Below, piece by piece: positions 24,865 through 33,147 of a stretch of 43,121 bases of DNA. Position 1 is the stretch's first letter, and each line of letters begins with the position of its first letter. A program made the translations under genes and the position numbers. The notes below the pieces were generated by a model. The model had not been told where the DNA came from and searched no databases. It saw nothing but the letters and a program-made list of their open reading frames with translations. This DNA comes from Nitrososphaerales archaeon (GTDB lineage: Archaea; Thermoproteota; Nitrososphaeria; Nitrososphaerales; JANXEG01), in contig JANXEG010000004.1 in NCBI GenBank assembly GCA_025058425.1, positions 1 to 43,121 on the forward strand. The letters run 5' to 3'.

Positions 24865-25815
24865 ATGCCTCCATTTAACATGAAAGGTAGGGATTTTATA
24901 ACTACGCGTGATTACACTAAAGAAGAATTAGAATACTTGTTAGATCTATCCGCAGACCTCAAAAGGATGTTTTATGGGGGTGCGAGGCGTACTCTAAATG
25001 AAATGCTGTACGGTCGCAACATCGCACTACTATTCAAGAAACCGTCTACACGAACAAGAAACTCTTTTCAAGTGGCAGCGAGCCGGTTGGGTGCATTCTC
25101 TGTATATATGAGGCCAGATGAGCTTCAACTCGCGCGGGGTGAACCGGTACGTGACACAGCCCTTGTACTCGATAGGTATTACGATGCACTCGTCATAAGA
25201 ACGTTCGAACAGAGTGAAGTTGAGGAGTATGCAAGATACATGCGCAACCCCGTCATCAACGCCTTGACGGATGAGGAGCACCCTTGCCAGGCTTTGGCCG
25301 ATTTACTTACTATAAGAGAGAAGAAAGGAGAGACCGCTGGGCTTAAAATGGTTTATACCGGGGATGTATGGAATGTATGCCATTCATTAATCGCTACTTG
25401 TCCTTTATTCGGTATCGATCTTACTTTAGCAATTCCCATGGGCTACAACCCCAATCCCGAAATCTGGAAGTTTGGTAAGGATGCGGCATCAAAGAATGGG
25501 ACCAAACTCGAAATATCTCATGATATTAAGGAGGCCGTTAAGGATGCAGATATAGTCTATGCGAATACTTGGTGGAGCATGGGAAAGCCGGAGCAGGAAA
25601 AGGATAAGCGAAAGGTAGATTTCAAGCCCTTTACCGTCACGAGAGAAGTTATGGAGAATGCGAAGCATGATGCGATCTTTATGCATTGCTTACCTGCATA
25701 CAGAGGTAATGAGATGACAGAGGAAGTGATCGATGGAAGGTGGTCCGTCGTTTACGATCAGGCTGAAAACAGGCTTTGGACAGAGGCAGCGATTATGGTG
25801 GCGATAATTCAATAA
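24865..25815 (+). CDS. argF: Ornithine-carbamoyltransferase-like enzyme
   Basis: A 316-residue aspartate/ornithine carbamoyltransferase fold. Carbamoyl-phosphate residues are intact: KKPSTRTRNSFQ (61-65 STRTR), HPCQALADL (139-142) and MHCLPAYRG (274-278). The C-terminus EVIDGRWSVVYDQAENRLWTE is OTC-like. Two pocket motifs differ from the textbook enzyme: the GDGNN motif reads GDVWN (166-170), and D-x-W-x-SMG reads NTWWSMG (234-240), so the Asp that binds the ornithine alpha-amino group is Asn. The enzyme may still be an OTC of arginine synthesis or use a related amine. It is divergent from the liv operon; no other arg gene is present in the window. Confidence 0.85.
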   Translation: MPPFNMKGRDFITTRDYTKEELEYLLDLSADLKRMFYGGARRTLNEMLYGRNIALLFKKPSTRTRNSFQVAASRLGAFSVYMRPDELQLARGEPVRDTALVLDRYYDALVIRTFEQSEVEEYARYMRNPVINALTDEEHPCQALADLLTIREKKGETAGLKMVYTGDVWNVCHSLIATCPLFGIDLTLAIPMGYNPNPEIWKFGKDAASKNGTKLEISHDIKEAVKDADIVYANTWWSMGKPEQEKDKRKVDFKPFTVTREVMENAKHDAIFMHCLPAYRGNEMTEEVIDGRWSVVYDQAENRLWTEAAIMVAIIQ

Positions 25816-25995
25816 ATCTGATGCGAGTTAATGTAACCAACTCATTTACTATTTATTTACATCGTAAATTCTTCATTCATCGAAAGTTCAAATCTTCATC
25901 GAACCCATAACACAGATAGAGAAGATTCTTTCATATTAAATCAATACAGTTTTATTTAACATCCTTACCAATCTGTTGTAATAATGGTGTAATGA

Positions 25996-27387
25996 TTGTT
26001 GGAAGATAGACATCCCTATCTGCCGAACCTTGATAAAAGAATTACTCAACAGATGCTCAACCGACTCAAAATCGATTCGATCGATGATCTATTCAGAGAT
26101 ATTCCTGAATCTTTGGTTTTGAAGAAGCGTTTGAATTTACCTGAAGGCAAGAGTGAGTTAGAGGTTAAGAAGCATATCGAAGAAACTTTGGCCAAGAATA
26201 AGGTCTATCCCGAGTATCTATGCTTCCTAGGTGGTGGTGTATGGCCACATTATGTACCCGCGGTGGTCGATGAGATCGTCTCCCGATCAGAATTCTACAC
26301 TTCCTACACACCTTACCAACCGGAGATCAGTCAAGGTGTATTGCAGGCTTTATTCGAATATCAGAGCCTCATCTGTGATCTAACGGCTATGGATGTGGCA
26401 AATAGCTCGATGTACGATTGGGCTACAGCCGTTGGAGAGGCGTGTAGAATGGCCGTTAGATTCAAGAAGAGGAGTAGGATCGTCACATCGAGGAATATCG
26501 GCCCCGAGCGGTTCGAGGTGATGAAGAATCTTTGTGAGCCTGCGGGTATAGATGTAGATGTTGTGGGCTTCGATTTAGAGACGGGCGAAACCGATCTTTC
26601 TCAATTATTGGCAGCTATAAACGATGATGTAGCAGCGATCTATTTAGAGAATCCGAACTTCTTTGGTGTTATAGAGAGCAAAGTTTTCGAGATTGCAGAT
26701 GCCATTCACTCAAAAGGAGGATTATTCATTGTGGGTGTCGATCCTCTATCTCTCGGTCTGTTAAAACCGCCTGGTGAGTATGGTGCCGATATCGTTGTGG
26801 GAGAAGGACAACCTCTTGGATTACATATGAACTACGGCGGACCTTTACTTGGCATATTCGCGTGTAAAGGTGACCAGAATCTGATCAGACAGATGCCGGG
26901 GAGGATCATCGGTATGACTACATCGAAGGATGGTACAAGGAGAGGTTACTGCATGGTTCTTCAGACTAGAGAGCAGCACATTAGAAGAGAGAATGCTACA
27001 TCCAACATCTGTACCAATGAAGCCCTCTGTGCCATCGCAGCGGCTGTATATCTATCGCTCTTAGGATCGGAAGGGTTGAGAGAGCTTTCTAAACTCATTA
27101 TGTATAATTCTCACTACGCATCGAAACTCCTCTCAGAAATTCGTGGGATTAAGAGCCCCTACTTTACATCGACATTCTTCAAAGACTTCACATTAGGCAT
27201 TACTAAGGATGGGGTGAGTGCAGAGGAGCTACATAAAAGGTTGGTTGAATATAGAATCCTCGGCGGACTTCCATTAAGTCGTTATTATGAGGAGCTCTCA
27301 AACGTAGCACTCTTTTCAGTAACAGAGATCCATACCAAAGAGGATATTCAACGCCTTGTCGATGCTGTGGGTAAGGTGGTGAGTTAG
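25996..27387 (+). CDS. gcvPA: Glycine dehydrogenase (decarboxylating) subunit 1
   Basis: The N-terminal half subunit of the two-subunit P-protein, 463 residues. The start is TTG with GGTG 6 nt upstream, and the protein begins at RHPYLPN as in the family. Recognisable are FLGGGVWPHYVPAVVDEI, TSYTPYQPEISQG, CDLTAMDVANSSMYD and GRIIGMTTSKDGTRRGYCMVLQTREQHIRRE. The P-protein decarboxylates glycine and transfers aminomethyl to lipoyl-H protein. gcvPB follows immediately (ATG right after TAG). gcvH and gcvT are not in this window. Confidence 0.96.
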   Translation: MLEDRHPYLPNLDKRITQQMLNRLKIDSIDDLFRDIPESLVLKKRLNLPEGKSELEVKKHIEETLAKNKVYPEYLCFLGGGVWPHYVPAVVDEIVSRSEFYTSYTPYQPEISQGVLQALFEYQSLICDLTAMDVANSSMYDWATAVGEACRMAVRFKKRSRIVTSRNIGPERFEVMKNLCEPAGIDVDVVGFDLETGETDLSQLLAAINDDVAAIYLENPNFFGVIESKVFEIADAIHSKGGLFIVGVDPLSLGLLKPPGEYGADIVVGEGQPLGLHMNYGGPLLGIFACKGDQNLIRQMPGRIIGMTTSKDGTRRGYCMVLQTREQHIRRENATSNICTNEALCAIAAAVYLSLLGSEGLRELSKLIMYNSHYASKLLSEIRGIKSPYFTSTFFKDFTLGITKDGVSAEELHKRLVEYRILGGLPLSRYYEELSNVALFSVTEIHTKEDIQRLVDAVGKVVS

Positions 27388-28881
27388 ATGGGGTTTAAGC
27401 AAGCGACATGGGATGAACCACTACTCATAGAATTGGGAAAGGAAGGTAGGTGTGGCTATTCTTTACCAAAGGTCGATGGGGATTTAGAGAGTGTAGTGAA
27501 ACTTATACCAGAGAGGCTCCTTAGGAAGGATATACCCCTACCCTCACTATCGGAGCCTCAAGTGGTAAGGCACTTTGTCCGTCTATCGCAGATGAATTAT
27601 TGTGTAGATTTAGGAATGTATCCGTTGGGTAGTTGCACGATGAAATACAATCCGAAGATCGCGGAGCGTATCGCTTCAGATCCACACCTAACTAGGCTCC
27701 ATCCCTACCAACCTGTAGAGACGGTCCAAGGCATTCTAGAGATCATGTACAATCTCTCAAAGATGTTGGCAGAGATAACTGGTACCGCGAAGGTAACTTT
27801 AGCTCCAGCTGCCGGTGCCCATGGAGAGTTTGTTGGTTGTTTGATTATAAGGGCCTACATCAAGGATAAAGGTGAGTTAAAAGTTAGAAATGAAATGCTT
27901 ATACCAGAGTCTGCGCATGGAACGAACCCCGCCAGTGCTGTAATGGCTGGATTTAAGGTTGTGAAGATACCGACGGATGAGGAGGGGTTGGTGGATATAG
28001 AAGCTCTAAAGGCCGCGATTTCACAACGTACTGCGGGCATGATGCTGACCGTTCCAAATACACTCGGTCTATTCGAACGTAGGGTTGAAGAGATCTCAAA
28101 GATTATACATGAAGCTGGAGGGTTGATGTATTACGATGGTGCGAATATGAACGCTTTACTCGGTAGAGTTCGGCCGGGGGATATGGGCTTCGATATCGTG
28201 CATATGAACCTTCACAAAACCTTCGCCACACCACATGGTGGTGGCGGCCCCGGTTCAGGACCTTTGGGTGTTAGTAAAGAATTGGTGGACTTTCTCCCAG
28301 TACCATTGGTCGATTACGATGGTGAAAAGTACTTTTTGAATTACAATATTCCAAAGACCATTGGGAGGATAAAGGGTTTCTATGGTAATATTAGTGTGTT
28401 GATAAAAGCTTATACTTACATCTTAATGGTCGGTTCAGACAAATTAAAAGAGATTTCGAACCAATCGGTCCTCGCATCAAACTATCTCTTAAGTAATCTA
28501 AATTCTTCAATGTATCTTCTACCCTATAGTAAGGGTATTCCGAGAAAGCATGAATTCGTCGTCAGTGCCAAACCTATTCAAATGAAGAGTGGTGTACGTG
28601 CTATGGATATCGCTAAATCCCTTCTCGATCTATCTCTCCATGCGCCTACGATATACTTCCCATTGATAGTAGATGAAGCGTTGATGATCGAACCTACCGA
28701 GACAGAACCGATGGAAAACCTGGATGAATACGCAAAGGCTTTAAATACGATAGCCCATCAGGCGGAAGAGGATCCTCAAAGGATCATCGACGCGCCCATC
28801 AACACATCGATCAAGAGGCTCGATGAAGTAAAAGCTTCTCATCCATTGACTATGAAGTTAAATTGGAGAGGATTAAAATGA
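27388..28881 (+). CDS. gcvPB: Glycine dehydrogenase (decarboxylating) subunit 2
   Basis: The PLP-bearing half of the P-protein, 497 residues. Key motifs are LGSCTMKYNPK, LHPYQPVETVQG, LAPAAGAHGE, PESAHGTNPASA and the PLP Lys in HMNLHKTFATPHGGGGPGSGP. It begins directly after the gcvPA stop with no gap, so the two subunits are made together. The natural split into PA and PB is normal in archaea and many bacteria and is not a frameshift. Confidence 0.97.
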   Translation: MGFKQATWDEPLLIELGKEGRCGYSLPKVDGDLESVVKLIPERLLRKDIPLPSLSEPQVVRHFVRLSQMNYCVDLGMYPLGSCTMKYNPKIAERIASDPHLTRLHPYQPVETVQGILEIMYNLSKMLAEITGTAKVTLAPAAGAHGEFVGCLIIRAYIKDKGELKVRNEMLIPESAHGTNPASAVMAGFKVVKIPTDEEGLVDIEALKAAISQRTAGMMLTVPNTLGLFERRVEEISKIIHEAGGLMYYDGANMNALLGRVRPGDMGFDIVHMNLHKTFATPHGGGGPGSGPLGVSKELVDFLPVPLVDYDGEKYFLNYNIPKTIGRIKGFYGNISVLIKAYTYILMVGSDKLKEISNQSVLASNYLLSNLNSSMYLLPYSKGIPRKHEFVVSAKPIQMKSGVRAMDIAKSLLDLSLHAPTIYFPLIVDEALMIEPTETEPMENLDEYAKALNTIAHQAEEDPQRIIDAPINTSIKRLDEVKASHPLTMKLNWRGLK

Positions 28882-29076
28882 ACCTTAAAACACCTCTCAC
28901 AATCTGTAATGCATTATAACGATGATGCTTGCCTTAAGTATAAGTAAGTATAGAATAACGATTAATATTTAATTACGCTAAATCCATCCAAATGACACTT
29001 TTCAATTAAAGTTTACCAAAACCTTTTTAACCCGTTCGTTTAACTCATAATCAATCGTGATGATGGGTGAATATTT

Positions 29077-30414
29077 ATGATACCACAATCTGTGGAGAAG
29101 TATCAAAAGCGGACACCGACATCTAAAATGCTCTTCGAAAGGGCGGTTGAGATCTCCCCTGGTGGTGTACATCACAACATTCGATACTATCCTCCTTATC
29201 CGTTATTCTTCGAGAGGGCCAAAGGGAGCCGTATGTGGGATGTGGATGGGAATGAATATATCGATTTTTGGATGGGGCATGGCTCACTATTCCTTGGACA
29301 TGCACCGGATGCTGTAGTGGAAGCACTTAAAGAGCAGTGTGCAAAATCGACACACTATGGAATGCCATCTAAAATCCAGATAGAACTGGGTGAATTGGTC
29401 AAAAAGATGGCACCTTGGGTCGAGAGGATTCGATTTGCAAATACGGGAACTGAAGCAACGATGTACGCCGTTAGATTTGCAAGGGCATATACGAAGAAGC
29501 GAAAGATAGTGAAGTTCATCGGCCATTGGCATGGCGGGCACGATATTCTGAACGTAGCTGTTAGAGCACCATTCGATAAACCATCGACCGATGGCTCTTT
29601 GAGAGAAACGGCGATGTTTACCATTACATGCCGCTTTAATGATATTGAAGGGACCTTGCGTACAATTAAAGAAAATGCTGATGATCTGGCCTGTGTAATT
29701 GTGGAGCCGGTAACGATGGCGGGAGGGGCTTTACCGGCCGATCGCGAATTCCTCAAGTCACTCAGAGAAGTATGTGATAAACTGGGGATCGTACTGATCT
29801 TCGATGAGGTTGTGACCGGGTTCAGATTGGCGAAGGGAGGCGCTACAGAAGTTTATGGTATCATACCAGACCTATTAACGTATGGGAAGATCATCGGTGG
29901 TGGCTGTCCAGCTGGCGCGATCGCTGGTAAGAAGGAGATAATGGAAGTATGCGATCCAAGTAAGGGTCGACCGCCCTATGAAGTTGCACAACAGGGTGGT
30001 ACATTCTGCGGCAACCCTATGACGATGGTCGCAGGTTACGTAACATTGAAGATCTTGAATGAGCATCCAGAAATCTACACCTATGTGAATAGGCTAGGGG
30101 ATAAAGTGAGGAGAGATGTTGATCGAGTATTCAACGATGAGGGCATACCGACGTGCACAACCGGCCTCGGCTCGATGTTCATGACACACTTCTTAAAGAG
30201 CCCTGGTAAATGTGAATTAAAGAGTGCGGAGGATCTGGCTGAGAAGACCGATCCCAATAGGCTATTCGATTATCACTTTGAACTGATGAATCACGGCATA
30301 TTCTTCTTACCCAAACATCTAGGATTGATAAGCTCGGCGCACACAGAAGATGATATTAATCGACTTATAAGTGCATCACAAAAGACTGCGGAGCTGCTTA
30401 AAACTTCACAATAA
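29077..30414 (+). CDS. Class III aminotransferase, glutamate-1-semialdehyde-aminomutase-like
   Basis: A 445-residue PLP enzyme of fold type I. It starts ISPGGVHHNIRYYPPYP as in HemL proteins, then FANTGTEATMYAVRFARAYT, FDEVVTGFRLAKGG and the PLP Lys in TYGKIIGGG. The HemL catalytic loop GCYHGH is GHWHGGHD here, lacking the Tyr typical of true GSA aminomutase. I therefore call it a HemL-like aminotransferase or mutase with unknown substrate rather than HemL. A GGTG about 7 nt upstream supports the ATG. It sits 195 bp after gcvPB on the same strand, in an amino-acid metabolism region. Confidence 0.9.
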   Translation: MIPQSVEKYQKRTPTSKMLFERAVEISPGGVHHNIRYYPPYPLFFERAKGSRMWDVDGNEYIDFWMGHGSLFLGHAPDAVVEALKEQCAKSTHYGMPSKIQIELGELVKKMAPWVERIRFANTGTEATMYAVRFARAYTKKRKIVKFIGHWHGGHDILNVAVRAPFDKPSTDGSLRETAMFTITCRFNDIEGTLRTIKENADDLACVIVEPVTMAGGALPADREFLKSLREVCDKLGIVLIFDEVVTGFRLAKGGATEVYGIIPDLLTYGKIIGGGCPAGAIAGKKEIMEVCDPSKGRPPYEVAQQGGTFCGNPMTMVAGYVTLKILNEHPEIYTYVNRLGDKVRRDVDRVFNDEGIPTCTTGLGSMFMTHFLKSPGKCELKSAEDLAEKTDPNRLFDYHFELMNHGIFFLPKHLGLISSAHTEDDINRLISASQKTAELLKTSQ

Positions 30415-30485
30415 AAACAAATATTCCTAAAGAATAGCGTAGCTTTAACCAAATTTTTATTTTATATTTTAACTTATAAAAATAT

Positions 30486-30914
30486 TCATGTTACCCAGCT
30501 AAAGGTCCCATCCACATATATCTCCTTCTTCCATAAAGTAGCTTCTCTTTTGTACCTTTCTATCGCTTCTTTTAACGCTTGCATAGCCTCCTTCCTGCTA
30601 CGTGATGCTACAATAACGTAGACAAGGGGCTCGCCTACGTTGAAACTGCCTATAAGATGATAGATCTTCACAAAGCTTACGTTATACTTATCTCTAACTT
30701 CCTCACAAATTTTCCTTATAACTACATTTGCATGCTCCTCATAAGACTCTATCTCTAATCTTGATACCCGTTTATCATTCTTTCCTACAGCCTTGGCCAC
30801 ACCGATAAATACCATTACAGCGCCTACATCTTCTGGAAGATTCTCAGAGATCAGCTTCGTCATAATTAATGGTATGTTTACCTCTTCTTTGTTATAAACA
30901 CCAGATTCCAACAT
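30486..30914 (-). CDS. moaE: Molybdopterin synthase catalytic subunit
   Basis: MoaE inserts two sulfurs (from MoaD) into precursor Z to make molybdopterin. About 142 residues; GAVMVFIGVAKAVGKN (FxG motif region with Arg replaced by Lys), LEIESYEEHA, VKIYHLIGSFNVGEPLVYV and the catalytic C-terminal RYKREATLWKKE with both Lys, then DGTFSW. I used ATG 30914; GTG at 30917 would add one residue. No other molybdopterin gene lies in the window. Its presence implies Mo/W enzymes in this organism. Confidence 0.94.
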   Translation of the reverse strand: MLESGVYNKEEVNIPLIMTKLISENLPEDVGAVMVFIGVAKAVGKNDKRVSRLEIESYEEHANVVIRKICEEVRDKYNVSFVKIYHLIGSFNVGEPLVYVIVASRSRKEAMQALKEAIERYKREATLWKKEIYVDGTFSWVT

Positions 30915-31040
30915 CACTAGATGGTAAATAACATAGAATTAAACTTCGCGCCCTTAAACCGAGCTACCAATAATATAACGATAATGATCTTATTTTCGAT
31001 AAACCTTTAAAATTTACTGGTTTGTAACAAAGATAGGTTA

Positions 31041-31730
31041 ATGGTCATGAAGATAGCGGTTTTGGGTGGGACTGGTGATCTAGGTAGGGGTTTGGTAACA
31101 CGTTGGGCTAAATTTCATGAAGTGATCGTAGGCTCGAGGAGCGAAGAAAAAGGAAGATCCTTGGCTGATGAATATAGAGCGATCGCGGAGAAGCACTTTG
31201 GTGCTGAGTTAAAGGGCTCTATTCAAGGTACCGAAAATACTAAAGCGGCGAAGGCTTCGGATGTTGTAGTCTTCACAATACCACAAGAATATCTGTTAGA
31301 GTTTTTACCTACGGTGAAACCTTTTATCGATCGACAGAAGATCTTAATCTCTCCAGTCGTACCGATGCGAAGGGTCGATAAGTACTTCATATATACTCCA
31401 TACCTTATTGGCGAACCTCCTCGACCCCTCTCGGCAGGTGAAGCGATCTCATCGATCTTAGAGACGGATCGTGTAGTATCGGCTTTTCACTCGATCCCCG
31501 CCCGCAAATTGGCCCAGCTAGAGTTAACGTTAGATTATGATGTACCTCTAGCTGGGGATGACAAAGATGCGGTACAGGTAGTATCAGATCTGATAAAACA
31601 GATCCCTAACCTAAAACCTCTCTACGCTGGCCCTCTATCGACCTCCAGTCTACTTGAATCTATAACACCATTCCTACTCAATTTATCCATATATAATAAG
31701 ATCAAAGATCCATCGATCAGGGTAGGTTAG
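31041..31730 (+). CDS. fno: F420:NADP oxidoreductase (NADPH-dependent F420 reductase)
   Basis: Transfers hydride between F420H2 and NADP+. The 229-residue protein has the Rossmann motif AVLGGTGDLGRGL (residues 5-17), and GSRSEEKGRSLADEY with the SR-S NADP-phosphate contacts, then DVVVFTIPQEY, VSPVVPM-like strand and PLAGDDKDAVQVVSDLI at the hinge. This shows the organism makes coenzyme F420. The ATG (MVMKIAV) follows GATAGGTTA, and the second Met is also plausible. It stands alone between moaE (divergent) and nob1 (convergent). Confidence 0.94.
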   Translation: MVMKIAVLGGTGDLGRGLVTRWAKFHEVIVGSRSEEKGRSLADEYRAIAEKHFGAELKGSIQGTENTKAAKASDVVVFTIPQEYLLEFLPTVKPFIDRQKILISPVVPMRRVDKYFIYTPYLIGEPPRPLSAGEAISSILETDRVVSAFHSIPARKLAQLELTLDYDVPLAGDDKDAVQVVSDLIKQIPNLKPLYAGPLSTSSLLESITPFLLNLSIYNKIKDPSIRVG

Positions 31731-31794
31731 GAGTTCATCATAGATTTGCTGATCGCTCGATGGAATGTTGAAATAGTATGATTATTCTCGAATA

Positions 31795-32346
31795 TCATCT
31801 CTCTATACACTCACTCTTACCGAACCTCCTCCTCAACTTCGTTCCACATACATCACAAATCACCGCTTTCTTATCTTCAAAAACTTTTCCACAACCGCTA
31901 CAATAGACCAACCATTTAACGACATTCGAAATCCCTTTAGTGATGATCGGTATCGAATCGATATGGAGGATCCTTGCCAGGTTCTCTATAGAATAATCGT
32001 CAGAGACTATTATGGCATCAAAGTCCTTGCCTTTTAGCTCATAGGCTAACGCGATGACTTCTAAATCTGTTTGAGAAAGTTTCCCAATATCACCACTTAT
32101 ATTAGCTAAATCTTTTACCCTCTCTATACTCTCTGCAGAAGGATCCTTCACGATCAAACGGCCAGCCTCGATCAGACTTTCAATCGCTGTCTTAGAAGTC
32201 CTTGTGTGTTTTACTTCTTGAATGACCGATGATGTTGTATAATAAGTAGATGTACTCGTAAAAGGTATCCCTGCATAGAATGCTGTAGAATCTAAAATCA
32301 AAACCCTCTTCGATCTATTCAATTTAATCTTCTCTCTACCTAACAT
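31795..32346 (-). CDS. nob1: Endonuclease Nob1 (16S rRNA 3'-end maturation)
   Basis: A 183-residue PIN-domain plus zinc-ribbon protein. The PIN acidic residues are seen at LILDSTAFYAG (about 17-27), EVKHT, SQTDLEVIALAYEL and VSDDYSIENLARIL. The C-terminal ribbon has C-SGC and C-DVC pairs (about 153-170). This is the Nob1 arrangement, which trims the 3' end of small-subunit rRNA. The ATG start is divergent from eIF5A, 86 bp away, consistent with a ribosome/translation neighbourhood. Confidence 0.95.
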   Translation of the reverse strand: MLGREKIKLNRSKRVLILDSTAFYAGIPFTSTSTYYTTSSVIQEVKHTRTSKTAIESLIEAGRLIVKDPSAESIERVKDLANISGDIGKLSQTDLEVIALAYELKGKDFDAIIVSDDYSIENLARILHIDSIPIITKGISNVVKWLVYCSGCGKVFEDKKAVICDVCGTKLRRRFGKSECIER

Positions 32347-32401
32347 TAATTGTTAATTATCAATAAAAAGTTAAATTATAGAAGCCTATTTTTACCCCCT
32401 C

Positions 32402-32424
32402 ATTTTTATATAATGGTGTGGAGG
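32402..32424 (+). promoter_or_regulatory. TATA box and Shine-Dalgarno of eIF5A
   Basis: TTTTTATATA (32403-32412) lies about 25 bp before the ATG, and GGAGG (32420-32424) lies 7 nt before the ATG at 32432. Both a short leader and strong initiation are expected for this abundant factor. Confidence 0.55.
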
Positions 32425-32431
32425 AGTTGGT

Positions 32432-32827
32432 ATGAGCAAACCCGTCGAATTGGGGAGTCTTAGAGTAGGTTCATACATCGTTTTAGATGGCGAACCGTGC
32501 AGGATTGTAGAGTTTGAAAAGAGTAAGCCGGGTAAGCATGGTTCAGCCAAAGTAAGAGTCGTTGGAATAGGTCTATTTAGTGATTCGAAGAAGAGCTATG
32601 TATCACCTGCCGAGTCTCAGGTGGAAGTCCCGATAATCGAGAAGAGAAGTGGTCAAGTGATCGCTCTCATGCAGAATAGTGTGCAGCTTATGGATTTAGA
32701 GACATTCGAAGTCTTCGAAACCGATATGCCTAAAGAAGAGGAGTTGAAGAAGAACTTAACACAAGGTGTAGAAGTAGAATATTGGAGAGTTCTTGGAAGG
32801 ACTAAGATCATGAGAATCAAAGGCTAA
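32432..32827 (+). CDS. eif5A: Translation initiation factor 5A (aIF5A)
   Basis: A 131-residue elongation-promoting factor. The hypusination loop is SKPGKHGSAK with Lys35 the expected modification site. The N-terminal SH3-like domain (about 1-70) is followed by an OB domain with VQLMDLETFEVFE. Archaeal eIF5A carries hypusine or deoxyhypusine; deoxyhypusine synthase is not in this window. A 321-bp non-coding stretch follows the gene. Confidence 0.97.
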   Translation: MSKPVELGSLRVGSYIVLDGEPCRIVEFEKSKPGKHGSAKVRVVGIGLFSDSKKSYVSPAESQVEVPIIEKRSGQVIALMQNSVQLMDLETFEVFETDMPKEEELKKNLTQGVEVEYWRVLGRTKIMRIKG

Positions 32828-33036
32828 TATGATCGATGATCGAATCTCGAAATTCCGAAATATTAAACCTTTTTAGAAGGTGACATATCGCAGCAAAAAT
32901 TTTCTTTTTGAAAATTCTGACACCAAACCTCCATACTAAAGTGTCAAAGTGTCAACAATTTCTCAAAATTTTGTAGGATTTATTCCTCTCCATTACTCTC
33001 CCTTACATCGATGATCTTGATCCTTGAAGAGGATAA

Positions 33037-33048
33037 ATTAAAATATAA
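33037..33048 (+). promoter_or_regulatory. TATA element 25-30 bp before the candidate sRNA
   Basis: ATTAAAATATAA (33038-33049) is a good archaeal TATA box with its expected start site at about 33066-33070, which coincides with the start of the predicted sRNA stem. It could equally be the promoter of dph6, giving a leader of about 80 nt. Confidence 0.4.
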
Positions 33049-33068
33049 CTTTGAAAGAATCTTATAAT

Positions 33069-33138
33069 GCCTCGATGATGTATCGGAAGAGCCGTCTGAG
33101 CTACACGCAATGAAGTAGATTATGAGTGCAGATGAGGC
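33069..33138 (+). ncRNA. Candidate C/D-box sRNA upstream of dph6
   Basis: In the 321-bp gap between eIF5A and dph6, a 70-nt segment has C/D-box architecture. A terminal stem GCCTCG (33069-33074) pairs with TGAGGC (33133-33138, one G-T pair). Box C-like ATGATGT (33075-33081) follows. Box D' CTGA is at 33096-33099, a weak C'-like ATGAAGT at 33110-33116, and a D-like CAGA (33129-33132) just before the closing stem. The spacings (14 nt to D', 12 nt guide before D) suit archaeal sRNAs. C and D each differ from consensus at one base. An overlapping hairpin GCAGA/TCTGC (33128-33145) is an alternative fold. The rest of the gap (32828-33030) shows nothing but AT-rich sequence. Confidence 0.35.
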
Positions 33139-33147
33139 AGTCTGCTT

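Noticed and set aside
25816-25995. Glycine riboswitch or structured leader before gcvPA
   Set aside because: No glycine aptamer elements were found; only a weak GAGTT/AACTC hairpin and a TATA-like TTTTATTTA.
25996-28881. Split glycine decarboxylase as a possible frameshifted single gene
   Set aside because: The PA and PB subunits have their own natural N-termini; two-subunit P-protein is normal in archaea.
33069-33138. tRNA-like acceptor stem ends and a TAGCTCAG-like string on the minus strand
   Set aside because: No anticodon arm or T-arm (GGTTCAA) can be formed on either strand; the box pattern fits a C/D sRNA better.
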